NCBI GenBank assembly: GCA_022508825.1
Contig: JAFLUI010000005.1
Coordinates: forward strand, 1 to 43,200
Length of the DNA: 43,200 nt
Direction of reading: 5' to 3'
Origin: Oscillospiraceae bacterium
GTDB taxonomy: Bacteria; Bacillota; Clostridia; Oscillospirales; Ruminococcaceae
Below are positions 16,862-25,149 of the stretch, in pieces. Made by a program: the position numbers and the translations under genes. Positions within the stretch are counted from its first letter, which is position 1, and the number at the start of each line of letters is the position of its first letter. The notes beneath the pieces were generated by a model, which was given only the letters and a program-made list of their open reading frames with translations, had not been told where the DNA came from and did no database searches.

Positions 16862-19800
16862 ATGTCAACTATTACTAACAGCACTAATAGAGTTGCCGGT
16901 CTTATGTCCGGTCTTGAAACAGAAGAGCTTGTAAAGGCGATGACCGCCAATACCAAGATGAGGATCAACTCCCAGAAGCAGAAGATCCAGACTCTTCAGT
17001 GGAAGCAGGAGGCTTACAGATCTGTGATCTCAAAGATCTCTGACTTCCAGAAGAAATATCTTGATATCCTCAGCCCTACATCTATTAAGGCTAATGCGGT
17101 AATGAAGAAGTTCAAGGCTGAATCTTCAAATACAAAGTATGTTACTGCGTCAGCTTCTGCAAATGCAACTCCCGGTAAGTATACTATCAGCAAGACAACT
17201 GCTGCTACCAAGGCTACCATCACATCCAAGAACGGCTCGGTTGCTTCCGGTGATGTAAAGCTTGATTTCAGCAAGGCTAAGGACGGCGCAAGCTATACTG
17301 TTGAGATCAATCTTGACGGTGCGTCTAAAAAGGTCACCTTTAACGGAGGCGGCAGCGAAGGTGTTACAAAGGCTAACTTCCTTGATGCGGTCAATGAAGC
17401 TTTCGCTGATGTTAAGGGTACAAAACAGAAGTTTGATTTCATACCGGGAACCAACTCTCTGTATTTCAACGGCAACGGTGACGGCATAACTCATACATTC
17501 AGCGTTGGATATTGTTCAGGACTTGGTCTTGCAAATCCTGCCTATAACATGATCTCTACATCATCTACTCTTGCGGGAGCAGGCTTTGCAACAAAGCTGA
17601 AAACCGATACAGGTACATATGATATTACTATCAACGGTGTTGATTTCTCCTTTAAAGAGAACACAACTATCTCACAGATGATGAGCACCATCAATAACTC
17701 AAAAGCAGGCGTAAAGATATCCTTCAGCAATATTTCCCAGACGTTTACCATTGAAACAAAGGAAACAGGAGCTGCTGCATCACTCAGCGTTACTCAGTCA
17801 AGCGGAAATCTGCTTAATGCGATGTTTGGTCTGGACGAGAATGTTGCTGAGCCTAAGGCTGCAGATACTACCCTTCCTATGATCGGTGATGCTGATATAA
17901 GCTATCTTGCTAAAGTATCCAGAACGCTTGGCGATAACCTTGCCGAACAGCTGAAAAACGGCTTTGAAGAGGGTAAGGGCACATATGAAATGATTTATGT
18001 CGACAAGGATGGTATGGAGCATAAGCTGAAGCTGGATCTGAGCAAAATTCTCTATAAGGACGGAGAAGGCGCTCCCTACAGTGACAGTGTTATCACAATG
18101 GCATTCAATCAGGCTTTCCAGGAAGCTGCTGCTGAGGAAGGTCTGAAGGATGTGGGAGATATTTTCTCATATACTTCCGCAACAGATAAAGACGGCAAGT
18201 ATATCGCTACCCTCACTGTTGAAGCAGACGGCTGCGGTGTGGATTTCAGAACAGAGGTATCTGAGCAGATCGATGAAACTCTTATAAATGCACTGAACAA
18301 TGGCTTTGAGAATGCAGACGATCTTGCAGAATATACTCTTTCATATACTGACTCCAAAGGCGTAAAATATGATCTTAAGCTTGATCTTAAAGCAGCTCTT
18401 GAGGGTATTGAGCCTGAGGGTGAGGGCAATACTTATACTAAAGAACAGATCGAAAAAATATTCAGCACCGCTGCTACTGAAGCATACAAGAAAGCAACAA
18501 ATATGAGCGAAGAGGATGCTGAAGATTTCAGTATTGATTTCACATATTCCGAAACCACGGATGATGAAGGAAATACTGTCAGAACTCTCACCAGAGACGA
18601 TGCTGTCAATGATGATTTCAATCTGCTCAACAATGTCAACAAGACAATTGGATATGCAGATTCGTCCCATGTTATTTCCGATGCTGACAAAATGACATTT
18701 ACAGTCAATCATAATGACGAAGAATACACAATAGAGATAATAAGAGACGGTAAAAATATAACAATACTCAGAGACGGCGCAGAGATCTACAGCGGTGCGA
18801 ATGAAAAAGAAGGCATCACTGCCAAGAATCTGATCGATGCAGGTCTGGTAAGGCAGAATAAAGACGGAAGCCTTACAGCAATAAAGGATGCTACTGCTAC
18901 GGACGACGGTGCAAAGGCGTTCCTGGAAAAATATTTTGCAAGCGCTGTTGATCCCGAAACCGGTGACTATACCATTGAAAGAGCAAGGATCGGTGAGCTT
19001 GAGACCGCTAACGGAACAAACAGCACTATTACAATAAGCAGTGATGACGGCAAGACCTTTGCAACATATGCAAGCACAGATAATACATTCAACTTTGATG
19101 GCACTACGATAACAATTTCAGGCGACTTTAATGCAGAGAGTGAGGATGACTACCTTACAATAGAAGTATCAAAGGATTCAAGCGGCATCAAGGATGTTAT
19201 TACCGGCTTCATTGAGGACTACAATAATCTTCTTGCAGATCTGTATGGTGAGATCACTACTTCCAGACCCAAGTCCAGCGGTTCTTACTATGACCCGCTT
19301 ACTGAGGAGCAGGAGGATGAGATGTCCGATAAGGAGATCGAGAAGTGGAATGAAAATGCAAAACAGGGTCTTATATATCAGGACAAAAATGTACAGAAAT
19401 TCCTCTCTGAATTAAGAGGAGTTATGAATACCAGAGTGGATGGCTTTGGTCTTGCAGATCTGGGTATCAGACTTACAGAGAGCTGGGCTGACCACGGTAA
19501 GCTTGAACTTAAGTATCCCGAAAAGCTGGACAGTGCAATTGAGGATCTCGGTGACAAGCTGGCAAATCTGTTCACAGGTGAAAACGGTCTGGCAAGCAAG
19601 CTGGAGAATGTATGTGACAGAGCAGTTTCTACAAAGACAAATAAGTACGGTTATCTTTCTTCTCTTGCAGGAATTGAAGGTACAAAGACTGATAAGGATA
19701 ACCAGATCTACAAGCAGATAGATTATATCCAGAAGGTTATTGAGAGACTTAATGATAAATATGAAAGAGAGCAGGAGCGTTACTGGAGAAAGTATTCTGC

Positions 19801-19879
19801 ACTTGAGACAATGATGCAGAGAGCTCAGACTCAGATGTCATATTTCACTGATTTCGGATCTAATAACGGAGGATATTGA
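16862..19879 (+). CDS. fliD: Flagellar filament cap protein, greatly enlarged
   Basis: FliD caps the filament tip and folds arriving flagellin. The N-terminus (AGLMSGLETEELVKAMTANTKMRINSQKQKIQTLQWKQEAYRSVISKISDFQKKYL) and the C-terminal coiled coil (LASKLENVCDRA ... QIDYIQKVIERLNDKYEREQERYWRKYSALETMMQRAQTQMSYF) are canonical. The length is 1005 residues, about double the norm. The insert carries two related units, about residues 360-458 and 474-580, each starting L(x)NGFE and containing YxDxxGxxxxLKLDL and a charged helix. These should be extra surface domains on the cap. AGGAAAGGACGATTTAT precedes the ATG. Confidence 0.94.
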   Translation: MSTITNSTNRVAGLMSGLETEELVKAMTANTKMRINSQKQKIQTLQWKQEAYRSVISKISDFQKKYLDILSPTSIKANAVMKKFKAESSNTKYVTASASANATPGKYTISKTTAATKATITSKNGSVASGDVKLDFSKAKDGASYTVEINLDGASKKVTFNGGGSEGVTKANFLDAVNEAFADVKGTKQKFDFIPGTNSLYFNGNGDGITHTFSVGYCSGLGLANPAYNMISTSSTLAGAGFATKLKTDTGTYDITINGVDFSFKENTTISQMMSTINNSKAGVKISFSNISQTFTIETKETGAAASLSVTQSSGNLLNAMFGLDENVAEPKAADTTLPMIGDADISYLAKVSRTLGDNLAEQLKNGFEEGKGTYEMIYVDKDGMEHKLKLDLSKILYKDGEGAPYSDSVITMAFNQAFQEAAAEEGLKDVGDIFSYTSATDKDGKYIATLTVEADGCGVDFRTEVSEQIDETLINALNNGFENADDLAEYTLSYTDSKGVKYDLKLDLKAALEGIEPEGEGNTYTKEQIEKIFSTAATEAYKKATNMSEEDAEDFSIDFTYSETTDDEGNTVRTLTRDDAVNDDFNLLNNVNKTIGYADSSHVISDADKMTFTVNHNDEEYTIEIIRDGKNITILRDGAEIYSGANEKEGITAKNLIDAGLVRQNKDGSLTAIKDATATDDGAKAFLEKYFASAVDPETGDYTIERARIGELETANGTNSTITISSDDGKTFATYASTDNTFNFDGTTITISGDFNAESEDDYLTIEVSKDSSGIKDVITGFIEDYNNLLADLYGEITTSRPKSSGSYYDPLTEEQEDEMSDKEIEKWNENAKQGLIYQDKNVQKFLSELRGVMNTRVDGFGLADLGIRLTESWADHGKLELKYPEKLDSAIEDLGDKLANLFTGENGLASKLENVCDRAVSTKTNKYGYLSSLAGIEGTKTDKDNQIYKQIDYIQKVIERLNDKYEREQERYWRKYSALETMMQRAQTQMSYFTDFGSNNGGY

Positions 19880-19903
19880 TCTCATTGAAAAGGAAGGGTC
19901 GTA

Positions 19904-20272
19904 ATGCAGCTTAATCCATACCAGAAGTATATGCAGCAGAATGTGACGACCATGACGCCCGGACAGCTGGTAGTTGCGCTTTATGACAAAGCAATAATTG
20001 AGCTTAATAAGGCAGTGTATTATATTGAGGAGGAGCCAAGCATACCAAAGGCTCACAACTCAATAATAAGAGTTGCGGATATCGTAGATGCGCTTGATTC
20101 TCATTTAAAAGAAAAGTATGAGATATCACAGACTCTTGCAGAAATGTATCAGTATTTCCGCGAAACGCTTATTAAAGCAAATGTAAAAAAGGACGCAGAA
20201 TTGCTGAAATCCCTGATACCGTTCTTCCAGGAGATAAGGGACGCTTTCGCTGAGGCTGCAAAGGGATTTTGA
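19904..20272 (+). CDS. fliS: Flagellin export chaperone
   Basis: FliS binds the C-terminus of flagellin in the cytosol and prevents premature polymerisation. The 122-residue protein has the standard N-terminus LNPYQKYMQQNVTTMTPGQLVVALYDKAIIELNKAVYYI and a four-helix bundle. GAAAAGGAAGGGTCGTA precedes the ATG, 24 bases after fliD, the normal neighbour order. Confidence 0.95.
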   Translation: MQLNPYQKYMQQNVTTMTPGQLVVALYDKAIIELNKAVYYIEEEPSIPKAHNSIIRVADIVDALDSHLKEKYEISQTLAEMYQYFRETLIKANVKKDAELLKSLIPFFQEIRDAFAEAAKGF

Positions 20273-20438
20273 GTTCCCGATGATGATTAAGTGTCATAGA
20301 AAGCAGACAAATTGACGATGTGCGGCAGGTATGCAGCGGCTGACATATTGGCAGGGACTGTTATGGAAGGGTCGACTGTCAGATGGCTGAAGATTCGCTG
20401 ATGCTTGCCGCTTGTTTCTTATGGGGGTGTTATTTGTA

Positions 20439-20909
20439 ATGAATAGTAGACCGCTGTTGAAGCTTATTGATCGAAAAATACAGGAAATGGAACGTTACAG
20501 TGAGATAACCAATCAGATGCTGTATGAGGATATTGACGGCGTGGGTGAACTTATTGATGAACGTCAGAAAATAATAACCTCAATGGATGGCATATCCCTT
20601 GACATAAAGCAGTTTATAAACGATCAGTCAATGGAGCATCAGGAGAAGATCAATAAGGTAATGAAATTTGAAGACATTGGTGATCTTAATGGAGAACTGC
20701 TTGAGCTTCAGGAAAAGATAGGACGCATACAGGAGCTTAGAAATCAGATCATTGAAAAGGACAAAGCGGCATTCAACCACCTCGCTGAAATGCGTGACGA
20801 GATGTGGGAGAAGCTTGAACATTCTGCTAAGAGCAAACAGGTAGTCAACTATTTTTCCCAGACATCCATAAATGTTAATAAGGGACAAAAGTTGAATATT
20901 TCTAATTAA
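20439..20909 (+). CDS. FliT-like coiled-coil flagellar chaperone
   Basis: A 156-residue helical protein (LLKLIDRKIQEMERYSEITNQMLYEDIDGVGELIDERQKIITSMDGI, then long charged helices). Its position after fliS and its helical hairpin pattern suggest the FliT/FlgN class of small export chaperones; FliT partners FliD. Primary sequence alone does not prove it. I start at the ATG at 20439 after GGGGGTG; an upstream TTG extension has no ribosome site. The 166 bases before it (20273-20438) show nothing I recognise. Confidence 0.6.
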   Translation: MNSRPLLKLIDRKIQEMERYSEITNQMLYEDIDGVGELIDERQKIITSMDGISLDIKQFINDQSMEHQEKINKVMKFEDIGDLNGELLELQEKIGRIQELRNQIIEKDKAAFNHLAEMRDEMWEKLEHSAKSKQVVNYFSQTSINVNKGQKLNISN

Positions 20910-20920
20910 TATGGTATAAT
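20892..20920 (+). promoter_or_regulatory. Promoter of the tRNA-Arg gene
   Basis: TTGAAT, 17 bases, TATAAT: a strong sigma-A type promoter embedded in the last codons of the FliT-like gene and the bases after it. It would start transcription around 20927. Confidence 0.78.
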
Positions 20921-20924
20921 ATTA

Positions 20925-20952
20925 CTGTCGGGCTGTCAAAACAGTCCGACAG
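20925..20952 (+). other. 12-bp hairpin immediately upstream of the tRNA
   Basis: CTGTCGGGCTGT and ACAGTCCGACAG pair (one G-U) around CAAA, ending 6 bases before the tRNA. It could end the flagellar transcript, though the following AATTAT is a weak T run. It would also form the 5' leader of the tRNA transcript. Confidence 0.55.
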
Positions 20953-20958
20953 AATTAT

Positions 20959-21035
20959 GCGTCCGTAGCTCAGCTGGATAGATCGCCAGACTCCGACTCT
21001 GGAAGCCGCAGGTTCGAATCCTGTCGGGCGCACCA
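20959..21035 (+). tRNA. tRNA-Arg, anticodon CCG
   Basis: A complete cloverleaf. The acceptor GCGTCCG pairs with CGGGCGC, the anticodon stem CCAGA/TCTGG encloses CTCCGAC with anticodon CCG at 20993-20995 (reads CGG), the T arm contains GGTTCGAATCC, and an encoded CCA ends at 21035. The D stem is imperfect: GCTC faces GATC, leaving a C-T mismatch where Y-R is normal. It marks the border between the flagellar region and the mobile element and is a typical integration target. Confidence 0.95.
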
Positions 21036-21042
21036 CGTAAAG

Positions 21043-21081
21043 AAGCCGTTTGATGAATGTTAAGCGGCTTTTCTCTCTTTT
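21043..21081 (+). terminator. Terminator after tRNA-Arg
   Basis: AAGCCG and CGGCTT form a stem with a partly paired interior and a long T-rich tail (TTTTCTCTCTTTT). Confidence 0.65.
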
Positions 21082-21084
21082 AAA

Positions 21085-22709
21085 ATCCTGCGAAAAACCA
21101 ACAAAAAACCAACAATTCGGTTAAAACATCTCTGACATGATAAAGACCTGCTCCTCCGGGAGCGGGTTATTATTATGCCTTTCTGAAAGGTGGGACTACT
21201 TTTCTGCGCTTGCTGACATCTGCTTTCCTGTTTCCCTCTCCCTGTTCTGCAGGTCCGTTCCTAATCGTGTAAGAGCGTTCCATGTAGTGCGTCCTGCTCC
21301 GTGTCCTGCAGGTCAGCTCCTATCGTTTTGCAGTCAACTGCAAAAGGGTGCTTTTGTGTATGTCAAATTGATATAGTCGTAAAAAGCCTTTAAACCTGCT
21401 CCAAATCAGCTTAAATTTTAGGACTTGCACCAATTCAAAGCGATTTTACCACCTCTCAGACGTTCCTACTGTAGAGGATCCCTGCCGATCAGAGCGGGCA
21501 ACCTACCGAATGCATAGTGTTATAATGGACGGTGAACAAAACGCACGCCGTTCTGCTGCTGGCTATTGAACATTCTTGTACAATAGGCTCTATCCGAAAG
21601 TGTACGTACACTTTCTATGGCTTGCTACGCATACCCTGCAAGAAAAGGGCTGCTCTGGTCGAGCTGGGAGCGGGTCCTGTCCGGACTTTTTCTACGCTTG
21701 CGGGTATCTGCAGGAGCGCAAAGAGGATCTCTCCTGCTGTGGAGATTATAACCCGCTCCGAAGAGGGTAAAAACCGTCACACATTTTTACTTATATTCCA
21801 TATACCCCGAATTTCAAACGCTATGGGGTCAAATTCGCACGTTAGCAGAAAAATAATATAACCCATACTCCTAAAAGATAAAATGCCGTAGAGAGCGTCT
21901 CAGTCGTTTTAAAACGCATACCGCTAAAACGGTCTATTTTGAGAGCAGGTATAACAAGGTATATTTGCTCCCTCTGACAAGCTCCTGCCGGTACAGATCT
22001 ATCGGAATTTTGCCCCTTTATCTCCTTTAAGGAAAAAGCACCGCAAAATACCGGCTCTGCTCCTCTGAAACCGGTTGAAAATATATACTTGCTACCTGTT
22101 GCATAAAGCGGGCTATTTTTATCAGCAAGCGTAGAAAAGTAATATACTTTCCGGATCATTAGGAGGTAAATCCCCTCGACACCCCAGACAATACGACCTG
22201 CTCCACCAGAGCGGGTAAGACTAAATCAAATAGCAGGGCATAAGCTAAGGCAGCATATAAAAGCGGTGTTTTTATAGCCTTTTTACGCTCATTTTGAGGT
22301 ATAATGTCTAAAACTAAATTCTAAGATTAAACCCGCTGATTTATTCTTAGCAAGTTATAAGCAAGTGAGAAAATGCCTATTTCACACACTTTGACAGCGG
22401 TATATCCTCTTGTCAGCAAGTTACCGTCAAGTTATAACCCGCTCCCAGAGCTGACGAAAATAGCATACTTGCCTTTTTATCCAGGAAGCGGGAACGATCG
22501 GCGAGGATCCGGCAGCTTGCCCGCTCCTCTAAATCTGCCGGAGCGGGTGCAGTTCTTTCTATGCTTCCGGAGCGAAACAGCAGGCAGAGGGAGGACAGCA
22601 GAAAAGTGGAGAGCCGCAGCAGCTCACCGACTCTTTCTTGCTTCGGAGCAGATCAATAAAAAACAAGAGCAGGCGTTTCCACGTAATACCTCCTTATATA
22701 CCAAAAGAA
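21085..22709. other. 1.6-kb non-coding, repeat-rich left end of the mobile element
   Basis: I see no supportable gene: the open frames here lack ribosome sites and have unlikely compositions. What it holds is a direct repeat of AAAAACCAAC (about 21094-21114), six exact GAGCGGGT/ACCCGCTC motifs (21160, 21668, 21751, 22209, 22437, 22541), the related GAGCAGGT form at 21146, 21394, 21943 and 22196, a perfect 20-bp palindrome (21596-21615), a 9-bp inverted repeat TTTTGCAGT/ACTGCAAAA (21326-21345), and the 12-bp palindrome CGTTTTAAAACG (21905-21916). Twice ACCTGCTCC and GAGCGGGT face each other as short hairpins (21146-21167, 22196-22216). This looks like a cis-acting end or origin region. Confidence 0.5.
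21596..21615. promoter_or_regulatory. Perfect 20-bp palindrome
   Basis: GAAAGTGTAC followed directly by GTACACTTTC, with no spacer. A dimeric DNA-binding protein (repressor, resolvase or replication initiator) is the usual reader of such a site. No promoter elements are obvious on either side. Confidence 0.55.
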
Positions 22710-22735
22710 AAGGGCAGATGTAATAACCTGCCCTT
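22710..22735 (-). terminator. Terminator downstream of the GAF-protein operon
   Basis: AAGGGCAG pairs with CTGCCCTT around a 10-nt loop. On the minus strand it is followed by TTTTCTTTT. It lies 85 bases after the stop of the 99-codon gene and probably ends that transcript. Confidence 0.75.
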
Positions 22736-22819
22736 GACTTTGATTTCATACCTCTCTTGAGTATGAGCGATTGGCGTTACGCCTACCGTGCAAATACACT
22801 AATAAAAAACGATTTATAA

Positions 22820-23119
22820 TTACTCACAATCAACATTATCAGTTATTGTAAGCATATTTCCCAAAACTGTAGAAGCACAATAAGATCGTCCTTCTTCATC
22901 ATCTAAATAACGTAAAATATTTATATGCGTATTTCTCGGTATTTTTTCACCTTGAATTACTACATAAACACCACTATGTTTATGCAATGCTTGTTGAAGA
23001 GCTCTTTTTTTATACTGATTTTTTATTTTTTTAAAATCTCTTTTACGATTATTGGCAGTCATATCAGAATGTCCTAAAATCATATGCTTAAAAGCCTCAA
23101 ACCAACTACGTTCTTTCAT
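22820..23119 (-). CDS. 99-residue basic protein coupled to the GAF membrane protein
   Basis: Not recognised. It starts MKERSWFEAFKHMILGHSDMTANNRKRDFKKIKNQYKKRALQQAL (strongly basic, helical) and ends with a short beta-like region (SGVYVVIQGEKIPRNTHINILRYLDDEEG). The ATG at 23119 follows AGAGGAATAAT. It begins one base after the restored stop codon of the upstream GAF protein, so the two form a translationally linked pair. The basic helix suggests nucleic-acid or membrane-surface binding; this is an inference. A partner or effector for the GAF protein is possible. Confidence 0.6.
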   Translation of the reverse strand: MKERSWFEAFKHMILGHSDMTANNRKRDFKKIKNQYKKRALQQALHKHSGVYVVIQGEKIPRNTHINILRYLDDEEGRSYCASTVLGNMLTITDNVDCE

Positions 23120-23120
23120 A

Positions 23121-24067
23121 TTATTCCTCTTCTCCTTCTGCATTTATACTAACAGTTGCTGCCTCACATTGTTTTTCTGTGTTCATATTATATACAACAT
23201 TGTCCTCAAATAACTTATAAATATTGTCCGCAAAAGACTTGGCTAATTCAACACCAGCATTAAATAAGGCTGGACTATCTTTGTATATCTCCTTTGTATC
23301 AACACAAAAAAACCTACTACATGATGAGTTGTATTTTCATCAAGTCCATATAATGCAGCCTTTGTCTGATTTAAAGCAATTCGTATTGGCGCAACTATAG
23401 TTGATTTATAGTATTTGCAATATTCTTCGTTTGAATTTTCATATGCTATACCATATACACTCCTAAAGTCTTTGTCGACATTAGTTAAATCTTGACACGC
23501 AAACATCGTATCAGAACGTGCGGGATCTAATATTATAAGAAAGTCTGAATTTTTACCAACACATACAGGACCTTTTGCATCATTATGTTTACGTTCCGTA
23601 CCTACATTAGCATTACGAGCTATTGTTTCTAACTCCCATTTTTTAAAATCCTCATCATCAGAATTAATAATACGTTTAATACATATTGATACAGTATATT
23701 TCTCACACCAAAGTTTGTTAAAAGCACGTTCAGCTAAACTACAAATTTCTTGACATGCCAAGCAAACAAGATGTGAGGAGCCTGTATTTGCTACACATGA
23801 ACAGATTAAATCGCGTACAGTATGTATGTATTTATGTATTTCTGTACAAACATTACTCATTGTATCAGCATAATCCGCTTGTTTGCGAGAACTAATGCTA
23901 CAATAAAAAAATACTACAAGAATAATACTTGCCACAGGAGGTAATATCAACCACAATACAGGAACATTTAATCCCTTAAAATAACTTGCGATGCCATATA
24001 ATATTGTTCCTAAATTTGCCACTATTGCTACGATACACCCAAAAGTTTCCAACATTTCTTTTTTCAT
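23121..24067 (-). pseudogene. Two-helix membrane protein with GAF-like domain, split by a frameshift in a 7-base A/T run
   Basis: The N-terminus has two membrane helices (GCIVAIVANLGTILYGIASYF and VLWLILPPVASIILVVFFYC). A Cys-rich helical linker follows (SCVANTGSSHLVCLACQEICSLAERAF), then a GAF-like sensor region (FLIILDPARSDTMFACQDL, STIVAPIRIALNQTKAALYG). The frame closes at 23243. Adding one T in the run at 23306-23312 restores HHVVGFFCVDTKEIYKDSP, the expected end of a GAF fold, and leads to a stop at 23121 just before the next gene: 315 residues in all. The causes could be a sequencing error, phase variation, or -1 slippage on T-TTT-TTT-G. A signal-sensing membrane protein of a small two-gene system is my best guess. 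Confidence 0.6.
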
Positions 24068-24214
24068 ACTTGTATCCTATATACCATGATATTTTTCAGT
24101 GAATATATATATACCAAAACTTTCGATAAAGCATTACATATTCAATTGTAACTACCCCAAAATGTATTGAGAAATGTCAAATATCGTCTATAACTGTGTC
24201 GCTAACTATATAAA

Positions 24215-24240
24215 AAATCTCGCAGGGGCACGCGAGATTT
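24215..24240. terminator. Hairpin terminator upstream of the GAF operon
   Basis: AAATCTCGC pairs perfectly with GCGAGATTT around AGGGGCAC, with A/T runs on both sides. It separates the toxin-antitoxin operon from the GAF gene on the minus strand. Confidence 0.7.
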
Positions 24241-24290
24241 TATCTTATTTATAACATTATATCTGAATTTATTTTAAATGTCAAATAGAT

Positions 24291-24340
24291 ATTTTCGAGC
24301 ATTTTCGAGCGTTTTCAAGCATTTATCAACATTTTTCTTT
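24291..24340. repeat. Tandem 10-bp iteron-like repeats
   Basis: ATTTTCGAGC occurs twice, followed by GTTTTCAAGC, ATTTATCAAC and ATTTTTCTTT: five units of 10 bp, one helical turn, decaying rightward. Similar pieces (ATTTTTCGCC, ACTTTTCAAC, GTCTTGAAAC) continue to about 24400. The rest of 24068-24418 is A/T rich without a gene. Confidence 0.5.
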
Positions 24341-24418
24341 ATTATAACATATTTTTCGCCACTTTTCAACAAATTTAACGGTCTTGAAACGTTTTAGACG
24401 AATATTTTAACGCTCGTT

Positions 24419-24571
24419 TTAATGATCTTCCTGCTCTGCTCCCTCCGGAGCGGGTTTGGCACTGGGTTTGCTATCCGTGAGAGCTGCACCTTGCAGAAAA
24501 CACATAACATAGAGCAGGTTACTCTCTGGGATCTGATCTATAAGCTCCTTTGCATATTCCCTGTAGTCCAT
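24419..24571 (-). CDS. 50-residue third gene of the toxin-antitoxin operon
   Basis: MDYREYAKELIDQIPESNLLYVMCFLQG is an amphipathic helical opening shared by small proteins found at TA loci of Clostridia. The tail is KPSAKPAPEGAEQEDH. The ATG follows AAAAAGGAGCTTGTACGCT, 17 bases after the antitoxin stop. The KPAPE tail is encoded by a copy of the dispersed octamer (24448). Possible roles are a second antitoxin or a dimerisation module; no catalytic residues are visible. Confidence 0.6.
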   Translation of the reverse strand: MDYREYAKELIDQIPESNLLYVMCFLQGAALTDSKPSAKPAPEGAEQEDH

Positions 24572-24588
24572 AGCGTACAAGCTCCTTT

Positions 24589-24813
24589 TTATTCGTCTGC
24601 ATATTTTTCAAGGTTATCCCAGTCGATTTCCTCATCATCAATAAACCCGCTCGCCTCTGCTTCATCAATGCGCTGCCGTTCCTCCGGAGTAACCTTTGTA
24701 AAATCAGGATCCCACGCAAGGACAAAACGCTTTACGGTCTCAAATGCGAGCTCCTGCTCCTGCTCTGGGAGCATTTCATACAGTTCTATCATCTGCTTAG
24801 TTCTCGGTGACAT
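24589..24813 (-). CDS. Antitoxin-like protein paired with RelE/ParE toxin
   Basis: A 74-residue acidic protein (MSPRTKQMIELYEMLPEQEQELAFETVKRFVLAWDPDFTKVTPEERQRIDEAEASGFIDDEEIDWDNLEKYADE). The acidic C-terminal helix with an EAEASGFIDDEEIDW segment is typical of RelB-type antitoxins that wrap the toxin. It follows the toxin gene by 14 bases, so the order is toxin first, as in higBA-like operons. No clear DNA-binding domain is visible in the N-terminal half, so the regulator may be elsewhere. Confidence 0.72.
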   Translation of the reverse strand: MSPRTKQMIELYEMLPEQEQELAFETVKRFVLAWDPDFTKVTPEERQRIDEAEASGFIDDEEIDWDNLEKYADE

Positions 24814-24827
24814 ACAAGCGACCTCCT

Positions 24828-25088
24828 TTACTTATAAATATCTCCTCGTGATCCAATGTCTATGATATATAATATATCCAGCTTCTTGTCTTTATCGTAC
24901 CGATAGATAACACGATACTTACCGACACGTAGCCGCATACGCCCGTCATTATATCCCTGCATTGTCTTTATATCACCCTCAGGAGGGTCAAGAGTAAGAC
25001 CTCTTATAGCTGCTCTTATGTTTTGAGCTATCGGCTTCTGAACTTTGGCTAAGAATTTCAAAGCGTCCTTTGAATATCTGATTTTCAA
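24828..25088 (-). CDS. RelE/ParE-family toxin
   Basis: An 86-residue toxin: MKIRYSKDALKFLAKVQKPIAQNIRAAIRGLTLDPPEGDIKTMQGYNDGRMRLRVGKYRVIYRYDKDKKLDILYIIDIGSRGDIYK. The GRMRLRVGKYRVIYRY strand and the C-terminal DIGSRGDIY are the RelE/YoeB-type core, with the basic residues used in ribosome-dependent mRNA cleavage by RelE members. It starts at TTG, with AGGAGGG 9 bases upstream; the TTGA overlaps the stop of a short upstream frame ending TPAPDGKEQEGNKN. ParE-like gyrase poisoning is an alternative for this fold. Confidence 0.85.
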   Translation of the reverse strand: MKIRYSKDALKFLAKVQKPIAQNIRAAIRGLTLDPPEGDIKTMQGYNDGRMRLRVGKYRVIYRYDKDKKLDILYIIDIGSRGDIYK

Positions 25089-25149
25089 TTTTTGTTTCCC
25101 TCCTGTTCCTTTCCGTCCGGAGCGGGTGTATCGTCACTAAATATAAAGA

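Noticed and set aside
20959-21035. tRNA-Arg 3' end as attachment site of the 21-33.5 kb element
   Set aside because: No second copy of the tRNA 3' end (GGTTCGAATCC...) is seen beyond int or anywhere to 43200. Only CACGTAAA is shared with the bases after int, which is too short. The far att may be outside the window.
21137-22723. Several open frames of 60-120 codons in the left end
   Set aside because: No ribosome sites, biased residues from the repeats, and no family pattern.
24291-24340. CRISPR array
   Set aside because: Units are 10 bp with no spacers and no cas genes nearby.
24422-24865. 147-codon plus-strand frame over the TA genes
   Set aside because: Antisense shadow of the 50-codon gene, the antitoxin and the toxin end.
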